In this document: in pieces, positions 1-8,499 of the stretch | Layout of the letters: each line of letters begins with the position of its first letter | How positions within the stretch are numbered: the first letter of the stretch is position 1 | Assembly: GCF_023952475.1 (NCBI RefSeq) | Contig: NZ_JALHRX010000020.1 | Coordinates: 33,365-97,364 of the forward strand | DNA from: Cupriavidus sp. WGlv3 | GTDB taxonomy: Bacteria > Pseudomonadota > Gammaproteobacteria > Burkholderiales > Burkholderiaceae | DNA length: 64,000 bases | Reading direction: 5' to 3' | The notes under the pieces: generated by a model | Databases searched by the model: none | What the model was told of the DNA's origin: nothing | What the model saw: the letters and a program-made list of their open reading frames with translations, nothing else | Program-made: the position numbers and the translations under genes

Positions 1-354
1 TATCCGTACTGGCTGGTCACCGGCCGCGTGCTGGAGCACTGGCATTCCGGCTCGATGACGCGGCGCGTGCCCGAGCTGTATCGCGCCTTCCCCAACGCGG
101 TGGTGTTCATGCACCCGGAGGACGCCAAGGCCATGGGCCTGCGCCGCGGCGTGGAAGTGGAAGTGGTGTCGCGGCGCGGGCGCATGCGCTCGCGCCTGGA
201 GACCCGCGGACGCGACGCGCCGCCGCGCGGGCTGGTGTTCGTGCCGTGGTTCGATGCCAGCCAGCTGATCAACAAGGTGACGCTGGACGCCACCTGCCCG
301 ATCTCGCTGCAGACCGACTTCAAGAAGTGCGCGGTCAAGATCGTCAAGGTCTAG
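1..354 (+). CDS. napA: Periplasmic nitrate reductase catalytic subunit NapA, C-terminal fragment
   Basis: The frame is open from the first base and ends with TAG at 352-354, so the window holds only the last 117 residues. The segment is the molydopterin-dinucleotide-binding (domain IV) end of a periplasmic nitrate reductase: it begins YPYWLVTGRVLEHWHSG and continues TRRVPEL, a stretch typical of NapA, where the cofactor is enclosed, and ends with a basic VKIVKV tail. NapA reduces nitrate to nitrite in the periplasm with electrons from NapB. It is followed by napB and napC, which supports the assignment over FdhA or Nas-type homologues. The N-terminal [4Fe-4S] and Tat signal parts lie outside the window. 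Confidence 0.95.
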   Translation, partial: YPYWLVTGRVLEHWHSGSMTRRVPELYRAFPNAVVFMHPEDAKAMGLRRGVEVEVVSRRGRMRSRLETRGRDAPPRGLVFVPWFDASQLINKVTLDATCPISLQTDFKKCAVKIVKV

Positions 355-380
355 CGCGGCCGATACAACAGGGAGACGCC

Positions 381-923
381 ATGAAACCGAGTCGATCCTG
401 GCTGCCACTGCTGGCCTTGCTCACGCTGCTGCTGGCGCTGCTGGCGGCATTGCCGCTGCCGGCACGCGCACAGCAGCCACAGCAGCCACAGCAGCAGCAA
501 GGGCTGGTCGATGCCATGCGCGGCAACACCCCCATCGGCAACGAGACCAAGGCGCCGATCATGTACCCGACCGAGAACAAGGACATCCGCCGCAACCGCA
601 ACTACACCATGCAGCCGCCGACGATCCCGCACAAGATCGACGGCTACCAGGTCGACAAGGACTTCAACCGCTGCATGTTCTGCCACGCGCGCACCCGCAC
701 CGAAGAAACGCAGGCGATCCCGGTCAGCATCACGCACTACATGGACCGCGACAACAACGTGCTGGCCGAGGTGTCGCCGCGCCGCTATTTCTGCACGCAG
801 TGCCATGTGCCGCAGGCGGACGCCAAGCCGCTGGTGGGCAATAGCTTCATCGATGTCGAGCAGATGCTCAAGCGCAAGCCCGGCGCAAAAGGAGCCGCCG
901 ACACCAAGGGAGCGGCCAAATAA
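381..923 (+). CDS. napB: Periplasmic nitrate reductase dihaem cytochrome c subunit NapB
   Basis: A 180-residue protein with a Sec signal peptide (hydrophobic run about residues 8-28, cleavage probably after ARA30) and two class I haem c motifs, C98-M-F-C101-H102 and C138-T-Q-C141-H142. It is the small subunit that passes electrons from NapC to NapA in the periplasm. The ATG at 381 follows a GGGAG ribosome site. A glutamine/proline run of ten residues directly follows the predicted cleavage site and is coded by repeated cagcagcca units, a low-complexity stretch not needed for function. The C-terminal tail is Lys/Ala rich. Length and motif spacing fit the NapB family. Confidence 0.96.
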   Translation: MKPSRSWLPLLALLTLLLALLAALPLPARAQQPQQPQQQQGLVDAMRGNTPIGNETKAPIMYPTENKDIRRNRNYTMQPPTIPHKIDGYQVDKDFNRCMFCHARTRTEETQAIPVSITHYMDRDNNVLAEVSPRRYFCTQCHVPQADAKPLVGNSFIDVEQMLKRKPGAKGAADTKGAAK

Positions 924-972
924 GGGAGCGACCCGATAGCAGCGCCCGGCCCCGACAACAACCTCATAGCGG

Positions 973-1569
973 ATGCGCGCCATGCTCGACCTGTTCAAGC
1001 GCTACTGGCGGACCATTAACCGGCCCAGCGCATATTTCAGCCTGGGCTTCCTGACGCTGGGCGGCTTTATCGCCGGCGTGGTGTTCTGGGGCGCGTTCAA
1101 CACCGCGCTGGAACTGACCAACACCGAGCAGTTCTGCACCGGCTGCCACGAGATGCGCGACAACGTCTACCAGGAACTGCAGGGCACCATCCACTTCACC
1201 AACCGCAGTGGCGTGCGCGCCAAATGCTCGGACTGCCACGTGCCGCACAACTGGACCGACAAGATGGCGCGCAAGATGCAGGCGTCCAAGGAGGTCTGGG
1301 CCAAGGTCTTCGGCACCGTCGACACGCGCGAGAAGTTCCAGGCGCACCGGCTCACGCTGGCGCAGCACGAATGGGCCCGCTTCAAGGCCAACGATTCGCT
1401 GGAATGCCGCAACTGCCATGACTACCAGTCGATGGACTTCACGCGCCAGAGCCCGCGCGCGCAGGCCATGCACTCGACCTACCTGGCCAACAAGGAAAAG
1501 ACCTGCATCGACTGCCACAAGGGGATCGCGCACCACCTTCCGGACGTATCCAAGGCCGAGGAGAAATGA
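973..1569 (+). CDS. napC: Tetrahaem quinol dehydrogenase NapC
   Basis: A 198-residue NapC/NirT-family cytochrome with one N-terminal membrane anchor (about residues 22-45) and four haem c motifs, CTGCH (C55-H59), CSDCH, CRNCH and CIDCH. It oxidises membrane quinol and feeds NapB/NapA. An in-frame ATG at 982 is a possible alternative start, since neither ATG has a strong ribosome site. It is the last nap gene; ccmA starts only three bases after its stop, so nap and ccm are probably cotranscribed. Confidence 0.96.
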   Translation: MRAMLDLFKRYWRTINRPSAYFSLGFLTLGGFIAGVVFWGAFNTALELTNTEQFCTGCHEMRDNVYQELQGTIHFTNRSGVRAKCSDCHVPHNWTDKMARKMQASKEVWAKVFGTVDTREKFQAHRLTLAQHEWARFKANDSLECRNCHDYQSMDFTRQSPRAQAMHSTYLANKEKTCIDCHKGIAHHLPDVSKAEEK

Positions 1570-1572
1570 CGC

Positions 1573-2223
1573 GTGCTGCCACCCGCCGCCCGGCCCGGTT
1601 CGATCCCTCCCGCGCTGAGCGGTGAAGGGCTCGGGCTGTCGCGCGCCGGCCGCCCGGTGCTGCGCGGCATCGACCTGGCGCTGTCGCCCGGCTGCCTGCT
1701 GCAGGTACTGGGCGCCAACGGCAGCGGCAAGACCAGCCTGCTGCGCGTGCTGTGCGGCCTCGCCGTGCCGGACCAGGGCACGCTGCACTGGCACGGCCGG
1801 CCGCTGCGCGCCGGCGATCCTGCCTACCTGCAAGCACTTGCCTATGTCGGCCATGCCAATGGCATCGACCCGGACCTGAGCCCGGCTGAAAACCTGCGCT
1901 TTGCCGCGCGCATGGCCGGCAGCGATGCGGCCGGCGCGGTCGCGAATGCCCTGGCCGCGCAGGCGCTGGAGCGTGTCGCGCACACACCGGTGCGCGCGCT
2001 GTCGCAAGGGCAGCGGCGGCGCGTGGCGCTGGCGCGCCTGTCGCTGGCGCGGCGCGCGCTGTGGCTGCTCGACGAACCGGTGGCCGCGCTGGATGCCGAC
2101 GCCTGCGCGCGCTTCGACGCACAGCTCGACGCGCATCTGGCAGCGGGCGGCATGGCCGTGATCGCCACCCACCAGCTGCTGCGCGCCGGCGGCACGGTGC
2201 TGTGGCTGGGGGCGGCGGCATGA
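1573..2223 (+). CDS. ccmA: Haem exporter ATP-binding protein CcmA
   Basis: A 216-residue ABC ATPase starting with GTG. It has the Walker A motif GANGSGKTS, the signature region LSQGQRRRVALARL and Walker B LWLLDEP, all short and compact as in CcmA. With CcmB and CcmC it forms the CcmABCD complex that releases haem-loaded CcmE during cytochrome c maturation. It opens the ccm operon and overlaps ccmB by four bases (ATGA). The first ten to fifteen residues are poorly conserved and the true start could lie slightly downstream. Confidence 0.95.
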   Translation: MLPPAARPGSIPPALSGEGLGLSRAGRPVLRGIDLALSPGCLLQVLGANGSGKTSLLRVLCGLAVPDQGTLHWHGRPLRAGDPAYLQALAYVGHANGIDPDLSPAENLRFAARMAGSDAAGAVANALAAQALERVAHTPVRALSQGQRRRVALARLSLARRALWLLDEPVAALDADACARFDAQLDAHLAAGGMAVIATHQLLRAGGTVLWLGAAA

Positions 2224-2897
2224 CCCGCACCCTGGCCGCCATCGTCGCGCACGACGTGTCGCTGTCCTGGCGCCGGCGTGGCAGCCTGCTCGGCAGCGTG
2301 GTGTTCTTTGTCATCGCGGCGAGCCTGTTCCCGCTGGCGATCGGTCCCGAGCCGCAGCAGTTGCGCGCGCTGGCGCCCGGGATCCTGTGGGTCACGGCGC
2401 TGCTGGCGTCGATGCTGTCGCTGTCGCGGCTGTTTGCGCAGGAGCACGCGGATGGCAGCCTCGACCAGCTGCTGCTGTCGCCGCATCCGCTGGCGCTGCT
2501 GGTGCTGGCCAAGATCGCCGCGCACTGGCTGACCAGCGGCCTGCCGCTGTTGCTGCTGACGCCGTTGCTGGCGCAGCAGTACGGGCTGCCGTGGAGTGCA
2601 TCGCTGCTGCTGTCGGCCTCGCTGCTGGTCGGCACGCCGGCGCTTTCCCTGATCGGCGCGGTGGGCGCCGCGCTGACGCTGGGCGTGCGCGGCGGCGCGG
2701 TGCTGCTGTGCATCCTGGTGCTGCCGCTGTGCGTGCCGGTGCTGGTGTTCGGCGCCAGCGCCGCGGCAGCGGCCGATGCCGGGCTCGACGTGGTGCCGCA
2801 GTTCTCGTTGCTGGGCGCGTGCCTGGCGCTGTCGCTGTTCCTGTGCCCGCTGGCCACTGCCGCGGGGCTACGCATCGCCATGGAGACGCCGGCATGA
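2220..2897 (+). CDS. ccmB: Haem exporter membrane protein CcmB
   Basis: A 225-residue polytopic protein with six predicted membrane helices, the usual size for CcmB, and the conserved early segment RLFAQEHADGSLDQLLLSP. It is the membrane partner of CcmA. The ATG overlaps the ccmA stop and its own TGA overlaps the ccmC ATG, which indicates translational coupling. No unusual features. Confidence 0.95.
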   Translation: MTRTLAAIVAHDVSLSWRRRGSLLGSVVFFVIAASLFPLAIGPEPQQLRALAPGILWVTALLASMLSLSRLFAQEHADGSLDQLLLSPHPLALLVLAKIAAHWLTSGLPLLLLTPLLAQQYGLPWSASLLLSASLLVGTPALSLIGAVGAALTLGVRGGAVLLCILVLPLCVPVLVFGASAAAAADAGLDVVPQFSLLGACLALSLFLCPLATAAGLRIAMETPA

Positions 2898-3664
2898 GCC
2901 AGCCGCTGCCATCGCTGCACACTGCCGGGACGCCGCGGGCGCACATCCCCTGGATGGCGTACGCGGCGCCGGTGCGGTTCTATCCGCTGGCCGGACGCAT
3001 GGCGCCGTGGTTCTTCGCGGCGGCGGCGTTGTTCGCCCTCGCCGGCTTGTATGTCGGCTTTGCCCTGGCGCCCACCGACGCGCAGCAGGGCGAGGTCTAC
3101 CGCATCATCTTCATCCACGTGCCGGCGGCATGGATGTCGATGTTCATCTACCTGGTCATGGCCGGCTACTGCGCGCTGGCGCTGGTGCTGCGCACGCGGC
3201 TGTCGTCGATGATGGCCTCGGCCCTGGCGCCCACCGGCGCGCTGTTCACGGCGCTGGCGCTCTGGACCGGTGCGCTGTGGGGCCAGCCCACCTGGGGCAC
3301 GTGGTGGGTATGGGACGCGCGGCTGACCTCCGAGCTGATCCTGCTGTTCCTGTACCTGGGCTTTATCGCGCTGGAAGCCGCCATCGACGAGCCGCGCCGC
3401 GCCGAGCGCGCCTGCGCGGTGCTGGCGCTGGTGGGCGTGGCCAATATCCCGGTGATCTACTTCTCGGTGCAGTGGTGGAACACGCTGCACCAGGGCGCTT
3501 CGGTCAGCCTGACGGCGGCGCCGTCGATGGCCGCCACCATGCTGGCCGGCATGCTGCTGATGACGCTGGCGTGCTGGATGTACACCATCGCCGTGGCGCT
3601 GGTGCGCGTGCGCTGCATCCTGCGCGAGCGCGGCGAGGTGCCGGTCGACGGAGAGACATCATGA
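2894..3664 (+). CDS. ccmC: Haem-handling protein CcmC
   Basis: A 256-residue integral membrane protein of the haem handling family. The tryptophan-rich haem-binding signature is visible as WGTWWVWDARLTSELI, and flanking conserved histidines lie in IFIHVPAAW and in the later NTLHQGAS loop. CcmC loads haem onto CcmE in the periplasm. It has six membrane helices. The start overlaps ccmB and the stop overlaps ccmD. The N-terminus is about 30 residues longer than in many homologues because of a soluble extension before the first helix. Confidence 0.96.
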   Translation: MSQPLPSLHTAGTPRAHIPWMAYAAPVRFYPLAGRMAPWFFAAAALFALAGLYVGFALAPTDAQQGEVYRIIFIHVPAAWMSMFIYLVMAGYCALALVLRTRLSSMMASALAPTGALFTALALWTGALWGQPTWGTWWVWDARLTSELILLFLYLGFIALEAAIDEPRRAERACAVLALVGVANIPVIYFSVQWWNTLHQGASVSLTAAPSMAATMLAGMLLMTLACWMYTIAVALVRVRCILRERGEVPVDGETS

Positions 3665-3810
3665 GCTTGTCGTCGCTGCTGCCCTACGGGGCCCATGGCA
3701 TTTTCATCGCTGGCGCATTCGGCATGAGCGCACTGTTGCTGGCGCTGGAACTGGTGCTGCTGGCGCGCCGCTGCCGCGCCAGCGCGCAACAGGCCGGCAC
3801 GCGCCGATGA
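3661..3810 (+). CDS. ccmD: Haem exporter small protein CcmD
   Basis: A 49-residue protein with one membrane helix and a basic cytoplasmic tail, identified by its position between ccmC and ccmE and by its size. It starts at the ATG overlapping the ccmC stop and its TGA overlaps the ccmE ATG. CcmD helps to release holo-CcmE from CcmC. Sequence conservation in this family is low, so position carries most of the weight. Confidence 0.9.
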   Translation: MSLSSLLPYGAHGIFIAGAFGMSALLLALELVLLARRCRASAQQAGTRR

Positions 3811-4277
3811 CGCCGCGCCAGCGCCGCTTCGGCATGCTCGCCGCGGCCCTGGCCTGCGGCGGCATCGCGCTGGCGCTGGTGCTCAATGCCTTCCGCTCCA
3901 ACCTGGTGTTCTTCTTCAGCCCGAGCCAGGTGGCCGCGCAGGAAGCGCCGGTGGCGCGCAGCTTCCGGCTTGGCGGACTGGTCGAACCCGGCTCGATCCG
4001 GCGAGAAGGCGACGGCATGACCGTGCGCTTCGTCGTCACCGACACCGCGCGGCAGGTGCCGGTGCGCTACCGCGGCCTGCTGCCCGACCTGTTCCGCGAG
4101 GGCAAGGGCGTGGTCGCGCGCGGCAAGCTGGAAGCCGACGGCACCTTCGTCGCCAGCGAGGTGCTGGCCAAGCACGACGAGAACTACATGCCGCCCGAAG
4201 CCGCCAATGCGCTCAGGCAGGCTGAACAGGTGAACCGCCGCATGGCCGGGGCGCCGGCGCAGGGAGCGCGCCAATGA
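3807..4277 (+). CDS. ccmE: Haem chaperone CcmE
   Basis: A 156-residue periplasmic haem chaperone with an N-terminal membrane anchor (about residues 8-28) and an OB-fold. The covalent haem-binding histidine is H123 in the motif LAKHDENYMPPE, with the conserved tyrosine four residues later (Y127). It receives haem from CcmC and hands it to CcmF/H. It is overlapped at both ends by ccmD and ccmF. Confidence 0.97.
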   Translation: MTPRQRRFGMLAAALACGGIALALVLNAFRSNLVFFFSPSQVAAQEAPVARSFRLGGLVEPGSIRREGDGMTVRFVVTDTARQVPVRYRGLLPDLFREGKGVVARGKLEADGTFVASEVLAKHDENYMPPEAANALRQAEQVNRRMAGAPAQGARQ

Positions 4278-6301
4278 TCGCCGAACTGGGGCACTTCGCG
4301 CTGATCGTCGCGCTGCTGGTCGCGCTGGTGCAGGCGGCAGTGCCGCTGGCGGGCGCGGCAAGCGGCAGGCTGGCGTGGATGGCGGTGGCGCGGCAGGCGG
4401 CGCACGTGCAATGCGTGCTGGTGGCATTGTCGTTCGCGGCGCTGGCATGGGGCTTTGTCGCGAATGACTTCAGCGTGCGCTATGTCGCCGCCAACTCCAA
4501 CAGCGCCCTGCCGCTTGCCTACCGCATTGCAGCGGTATGGGGCGGGCATGAAGGCTCGATGCTGCTGTGGACGCTGATGCTGGCGCTGTGGTCGCTGGCG
4601 GTGGCGCGCTACAGCCGCCAGCTGCCGCTGGCCGCGGTGGCGCGCGTGCTGGGCGTGATGGGGGCGATCAGCGCTGGCTTCCTGCTGTTCCTGCTGTTTG
4701 CCTCCAACCCGTTCATACGGCTGCTGCCGCCGGCGATGGCGGGGCGCGACCTCAACCCGCTGCTGCAGGACCCCGGCATGGTCTTCCACCCGCCGCTGCT
4801 CTACATGGGCTACGTCGGCTTCTCGGTGACCTTTGCCTTTGCCGTGGCGGCGCTGCTGGCCGGGCGCGTCGATGCCGCCTGGGCGCGCTGGTCGCGGCCG
4901 TGGACCACGGTGGCGTGGGCCTTCCTGACGCTGGGCATCATGCTGGGCAGCGCGTGGGCATATTACGAGCTGGGCTGGGGCGGCTGGTGGTTCTGGGATC
5001 CGGTCGAGAACGCCTCGTTCATGCCATGGCTGGCGGGAACCGCACTGATGCATTCGCTGGCGGTCACGGAGAAGCGCGGCGCGTTCCGCGCGTGGACCGT
5101 GCTGCTCGCCATCTTCACGTTCTCGCTGAGCCTGCTCGGCACCTTCCTGGTCCGCTCCGGCGTGCTGACCTCGGTGCATGCGTTCGCGGTCGATCCCAGG
5201 CGCGGCATCTTCATCCTGGCGCTGCTCGGCCTGGTTACCGGCATCGCGCTGGCGCTGTACGCATGGCGCGCGCCGCGCTTGTCGCGCCGCGTTGAGTTTG
5301 CCGCGGTCTCGCGCGAGTCGCTGCTGCTGGCCAACAACGTGCTGCTGGCGGTGGCGGCGGCAACGGTGCTGCTCGGCACGCTCTACCCGCTGCTGGTCGA
5401 TGTGCTGGGGCTGGGCAAGATCTCGGTCGGCCCGGCCTACTTCGAACAGGTGTTCGTGCCGCTGATGGCTCCCGCGGTGCTGCTGATGGGCGCGGCGCCG
5501 CTGGCGCGCTGGCGTCATGGCAGCCTGCCCGACATGGCACGGCGGCTGCGCTGGGCCGGCATCGCCAGCGTGGCCATCGGCCTGGGGCTGTTGCTGGTGC
5601 TGCGCAATGCTTCCGCCATGACCGGGCTGGGGCTGCTGCTGGCGGCCTGGTGCGTGCTGAGCGCGGTGGCGAGCCTGGCGGCACGGCTGCGCCACCAGCA
5701 GGGGCGCAGGTTCAGCGCGCTGCGCCAGCTCGCGCCCAGCTACTGGGGCATGCTGCTGGCGCATGCCGGCGTCGGCATCTTCATCGCGGGCGTGACGCTG
5801 GTCACCGGGCAGGAAAGCCTGCGCGAACTGCCGATGCGCGCGGGCGATACCGTCAGCGTCGGCGGCTACGACTTCCGCTTTGCCGGCGTGAGGCAGGCCG
5901 CCGGTCCCAACTACGACGCGCTGCGCGGCACGCTGACCGCATCGCGCGACGGCAAGCGCGTGGCGGTGCTCTATCCCGAGCGCCGCATCTACCGCAGCCA
6001 GGACATGCCGACCACCGAGGCCGCGATCGACAGCGGCCTGACGCGCGACCTCTATGTGGCGCTGGGCGAGAACGTGGCCAACGGCGTCGATGGCAGCGCC
6101 TGGGCCGTGCGCATCCACGTCAAGCCTTTTGTGGACTGGATCTGGGCGGGCTGCGTGCTGATGGCGCTGGGCGGCCTGCTGGCCGCGTGCGACAAGCGCT
6201 ACCGCCTGCGCCGCCGCGTCGCGGCCGAATCGCCGCCGGCGCCGGTGAATGAACCTACCGCGCCCGCACTGGCCTCCACGCGCGAGGAGACGCCGGCATG
6301 A
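4274..6301 (+). CDS. ccmF: Cytochrome c haem lyase subunit CcmF
   Basis: A 675-residue membrane protein with about 15 helices. The WWD haem-binding signature reads WGGWWFWDPVENASFMPW, followed by the conserved LMHSLAV stretch. CcmF forms the haem lyase with CcmH/CcmI and reduces and attaches haem to apocytochromes such as NapB and NapC. Start and stop overlap neighbouring genes by four bases. Length is normal for the family. Confidence 0.97.
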   Translation: MIAELGHFALIVALLVALVQAAVPLAGAASGRLAWMAVARQAAHVQCVLVALSFAALAWGFVANDFSVRYVAANSNSALPLAYRIAAVWGGHEGSMLLWTLMLALWSLAVARYSRQLPLAAVARVLGVMGAISAGFLLFLLFASNPFIRLLPPAMAGRDLNPLLQDPGMVFHPPLLYMGYVGFSVTFAFAVAALLAGRVDAAWARWSRPWTTVAWAFLTLGIMLGSAWAYYELGWGGWWFWDPVENASFMPWLAGTALMHSLAVTEKRGAFRAWTVLLAIFTFSLSLLGTFLVRSGVLTSVHAFAVDPRRGIFILALLGLVTGIALALYAWRAPRLSRRVEFAAVSRESLLLANNVLLAVAAATVLLGTLYPLLVDVLGLGKISVGPAYFEQVFVPLMAPAVLLMGAAPLARWRHGSLPDMARRLRWAGIASVAIGLGLLLVLRNASAMTGLGLLLAAWCVLSAVASLAARLRHQQGRRFSALRQLAPSYWGMLLAHAGVGIFIAGVTLVTGQESLRELPMRAGDTVSVGGYDFRFAGVRQAAGPNYDALRGTLTASRDGKRVAVLYPERRIYRSQDMPTTEAAIDSGLTRDLYVALGENVANGVDGSAWAVRIHVKPFVDWIWAGCVLMALGGLLAACDKRYRLRRRVAAESPPAPVNEPTAPALASTREETPA

Positions 6302-6840
6302 CCCGCTTCCTGTTGCCGCTCGCCGCCTTCCTCGCGCTGGCCGTCGCGCTGGCGGCGGGGCTGCGCCACGATCCGCGCGAGCTGCCCTCGCCGCTGGTCG
6401 GCAAGGCCGCGCCGGCCTTCGCGCTGCCGCTGCTGGAGCCGGAAGGCCGCACGCTGGCGTCCGCCGACATGCGCGGCAAGGTGTGGCTGCTGAACGTGTG
6501 GGCCTCGTGGTGCGCGGCCTGCCGCACCGAGCACCCGGTGCTGGTCGATTTCGCCGCGCGCGCGCCGGTGCCGCTGTACGGCCTGAACTACAAGGACGAG
6601 GCCGGCGCCGCGCGCGACTGGCTGCGGCGGCTCGGCAACCCCTACACCGCATCGCTGGTCGACGCCGACGGGCGCGTGGGCATCGACTACGGCGTCTATG
6701 GCGTGCCCGAGACCTTCGTCATCGACCAGCAGGGCGTGGTGCGCTACCGCCAGGTCGGCCCGGTCACGCGCGAGGTGCTGGAGCAGAAGCTGTTGCCGCT
6801 GATCGAGCGGCTGCAGCGCCAGGGAGGAGGCCATGCATAG
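6298..6840 (+). CDS. ccmG: Thiol:disulfide interchange protein CcmG (DsbE)
   Basis: A 180-residue membrane-anchored thioredoxin-like protein. The active site is W71-C72-A-A-C75, differing from the common WCVPC or WCPTC but keeping both cysteines. The conserved GVYGVPETFVID loop (cis-proline) follows. It keeps the CXXCH cysteines of apocytochromes reduced in the periplasm. Its last bases overlap ccmH by eight. Confidence 0.96.
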   Translation: MTRFLLPLAAFLALAVALAAGLRHDPRELPSPLVGKAAPAFALPLLEPEGRTLASADMRGKVWLLNVWASWCAACRTEHPVLVDFAARAPVPLYGLNYKDEAGAARDWLRRLGNPYTASLVDADGRVGIDYGVYGVPETFVIDQQGVVRYRQVGPVTREVLEQKLLPLIERLQRQGGGHA

Positions 6841-7300
6841 GCTGCGCGCTGCGCTTGCCCCGTGGCTATGCTGCCTGTCGATGCTGGCGACTGCCGCGCC
6901 GACCGAGGCCGAGCTTGATGCGCGCGTGCATGCGCTGTCCAATGAACTGCGCTGCCTGGTGTGCCAGAACCAGACGCTGGCCGATTCCAACGCCGACCTG
7001 GCGGTCGACCTGCGCCGCCAGATCCGCGAGCAGCTGCGCGGCGGCGCCAGCGACCAGGCGGTCAAGGACTACCTGGTGCAGCGCTATGGCGACTTCGTGC
7101 TGTACAAGCCGCCGCTGCGGCCGCTGACGTGGCTGTTGTGGTTTGGCCCCCTGCTGCTGGTTGCCGGCGTCGCATGGGCAATCGTGCGGGCTCGCGCAAG
7201 TCATCGCGGCACGGGTGCTGCACTCGACGACAGCGCGCGGCGCGACCTTGAAAGCCTGCTCAACGACGCCGCCGATCCTGCCCGCCCAAGACAACCATGA
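6833..7300 (+). CDS. ccmH: Cytochrome c maturation protein CcmH
   Basis: A 155-residue protein with a short signal or anchor, the redox motif LRCLVCQNQ (C41, C44) and a C-terminal membrane helix, as in the short CcmH form found where CcmI is separate. It works in apocytochrome thiol reduction and in the haem lyase. A strong ribosome site (AGGGAGGAGG) precedes the ATG inside the end of ccmG. Confidence 0.96.
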   Translation: MHRLRAALAPWLCCLSMLATAAPTEAELDARVHALSNELRCLVCQNQTLADSNADLAVDLRRQIREQLRGGASDQAVKDYLVQRYGDFVLYKPPLRPLTWLLWFGPLLLVAGVAWAIVRARASHRGTGAALDDSARRDLESLLNDAADPARPRQP

Positions 7301-8496
7301 CGACCTTCTGGCTGCTCGCCGCCGCACTGATCGCCGCCGCCATGGCGGGCCTGCTGTGGCCGCTGCTGCGCCGCCACGCCATTCCTGACCCCGGCACGCC
7401 GGAGCGCACGCTGCTGGTCGACCTGTACCGCGACCAGTTGCGCGAACTCGACGCCGACCTGCGCACCGGCACGCTGAGCGCGGCCCGCCATGCCGAAGCC
7501 CGCGACGAACTCGCCCGCCGGCTGCTGGATGAAGCCGCGGACACCGCCACCGGCACGCACCGCGCCAGCACTTGTCCCCTACTCGCCGCGGCATTGCTGG
7601 CGGCGTTGCCGAGCGCCGCCATCCTGCTCTACCTGCACCTGGGCAACCCCGTCGCGCTCTGGCGCGCCGACGACGTGCCGCAGGCGAGCGGCAGCCAGCA
7701 CCAGCTCAGCGGCGCGCAGGTAGAAGGCATGGTCAACCAGCTGGCGCAACGGCTGCGCGAGGCTCCGGCCGATCCCGCAGGCTGGGCCATGCTGGCGCGC
7801 TCCTACAGCGTGCTGGAGCGCTATGCCGACGCGGCCGCGGCCTACGCCCGTGCCGTCGAGCTGGCGCCCGAGGTGGCATCGCTGCGCGCCGATTACGCCG
7901 ACGTGCTGGCCAGCCTCAATAACGGCTCGCTGCAAGGCGCGCCCATGGCGGAGATCAGGCGGGCGCTGGGGCTGGATCCGGATGACCCCAAGGCGCTGGC
8001 ACTGGCGGCCAGCGCGGCGGTGGAGCGCGGCGACAGGCAGGCGGCGATCGGCTACTGGGAACACCTGCACCGGCTGCTGCCCCCGGACTCGCAAACCGCG
8101 GCGCGCGTGGCCGCCAACCTCGCCGCGGCGCGCGGCACGTCCGCCGCGCAGCCGGCGCAGATTACGGGCATGGTCACGCTCAGCGAAAAGGCCGGGCGCA
8201 CGCCGCAGCCGGGCGACACCCTGTTCGTCTACGCCCTGCCCGCCGACGGCTCGCGCATGCCGCTGGCGGTGCTGCGCCGGCAGGCGCGCGACCTGCCGCT
8301 GACGTTCACGCTGGACGATGCGATGGCGATGCGGCCCGACCGCAAGCTGTCGGCACACACGCAGGTGGTGGTGGAAGCGCGCATTTCCGCAAGCGGGAAT
8401 GCCCTGCCGCAGTCGGGCGACCTGGTCGGGCGCAGCGGTCCGCTGGCAGTCGGCAGCGAAGGCGTGCGGATCGCCATCGACGCCGCGATGCCATAG
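7297..8496 (+). CDS. ccmI: Cytochrome c maturation chaperone CcmI
   Basis: A 399-residue protein with two N-terminal membrane helices (about residues 3-22 and 92-110), a short cytoplasmic loop containing the conserved VDLYRDQLRELDADL stretch, and a periplasmic TPR-type domain (ARSYSVLERYADAAAAYARA) with a C-terminal beta-rich region. It binds apocytochrome c and delivers it to CcmF/H. It ends the operon and converges with the threonine dehydrogenase gene with three bases between them. Confidence 0.94.
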   Translation: MTTFWLLAAALIAAAMAGLLWPLLRRHAIPDPGTPERTLLVDLYRDQLRELDADLRTGTLSAARHAEARDELARRLLDEAADTATGTHRASTCPLLAAALLAALPSAAILLYLHLGNPVALWRADDVPQASGSQHQLSGAQVEGMVNQLAQRLREAPADPAGWAMLARSYSVLERYADAAAAYARAVELAPEVASLRADYADVLASLNNGSLQGAPMAEIRRALGLDPDDPKALALAASAAVERGDRQAAIGYWEHLHRLLPPDSQTAARVAANLAAARGTSAAQPAQITGMVTLSEKAGRTPQPGDTLFVYALPADGSRMPLAVLRRQARDLPLTFTLDDAMAMRPDRKLSAHTQVVVEARISASGNALPQSGDLVGRSGPLAVGSEGVRIAIDAAMP

Positions 8497-8499
8497 CGC

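Noticed and set aside
1439..3490. A 683-codon open frame antisense to ccmABC, and similar long frames antisense to ccmF (4184-6652), the TRAP genes (35968-38217) and nirB (54380-56974)
   Set aside because: High-GC genes leave long open antisense frames by chance. These have low-complexity Arg/His/Gln-rich translations, no ribosome sites, and lie fully over genes with clear motifs.
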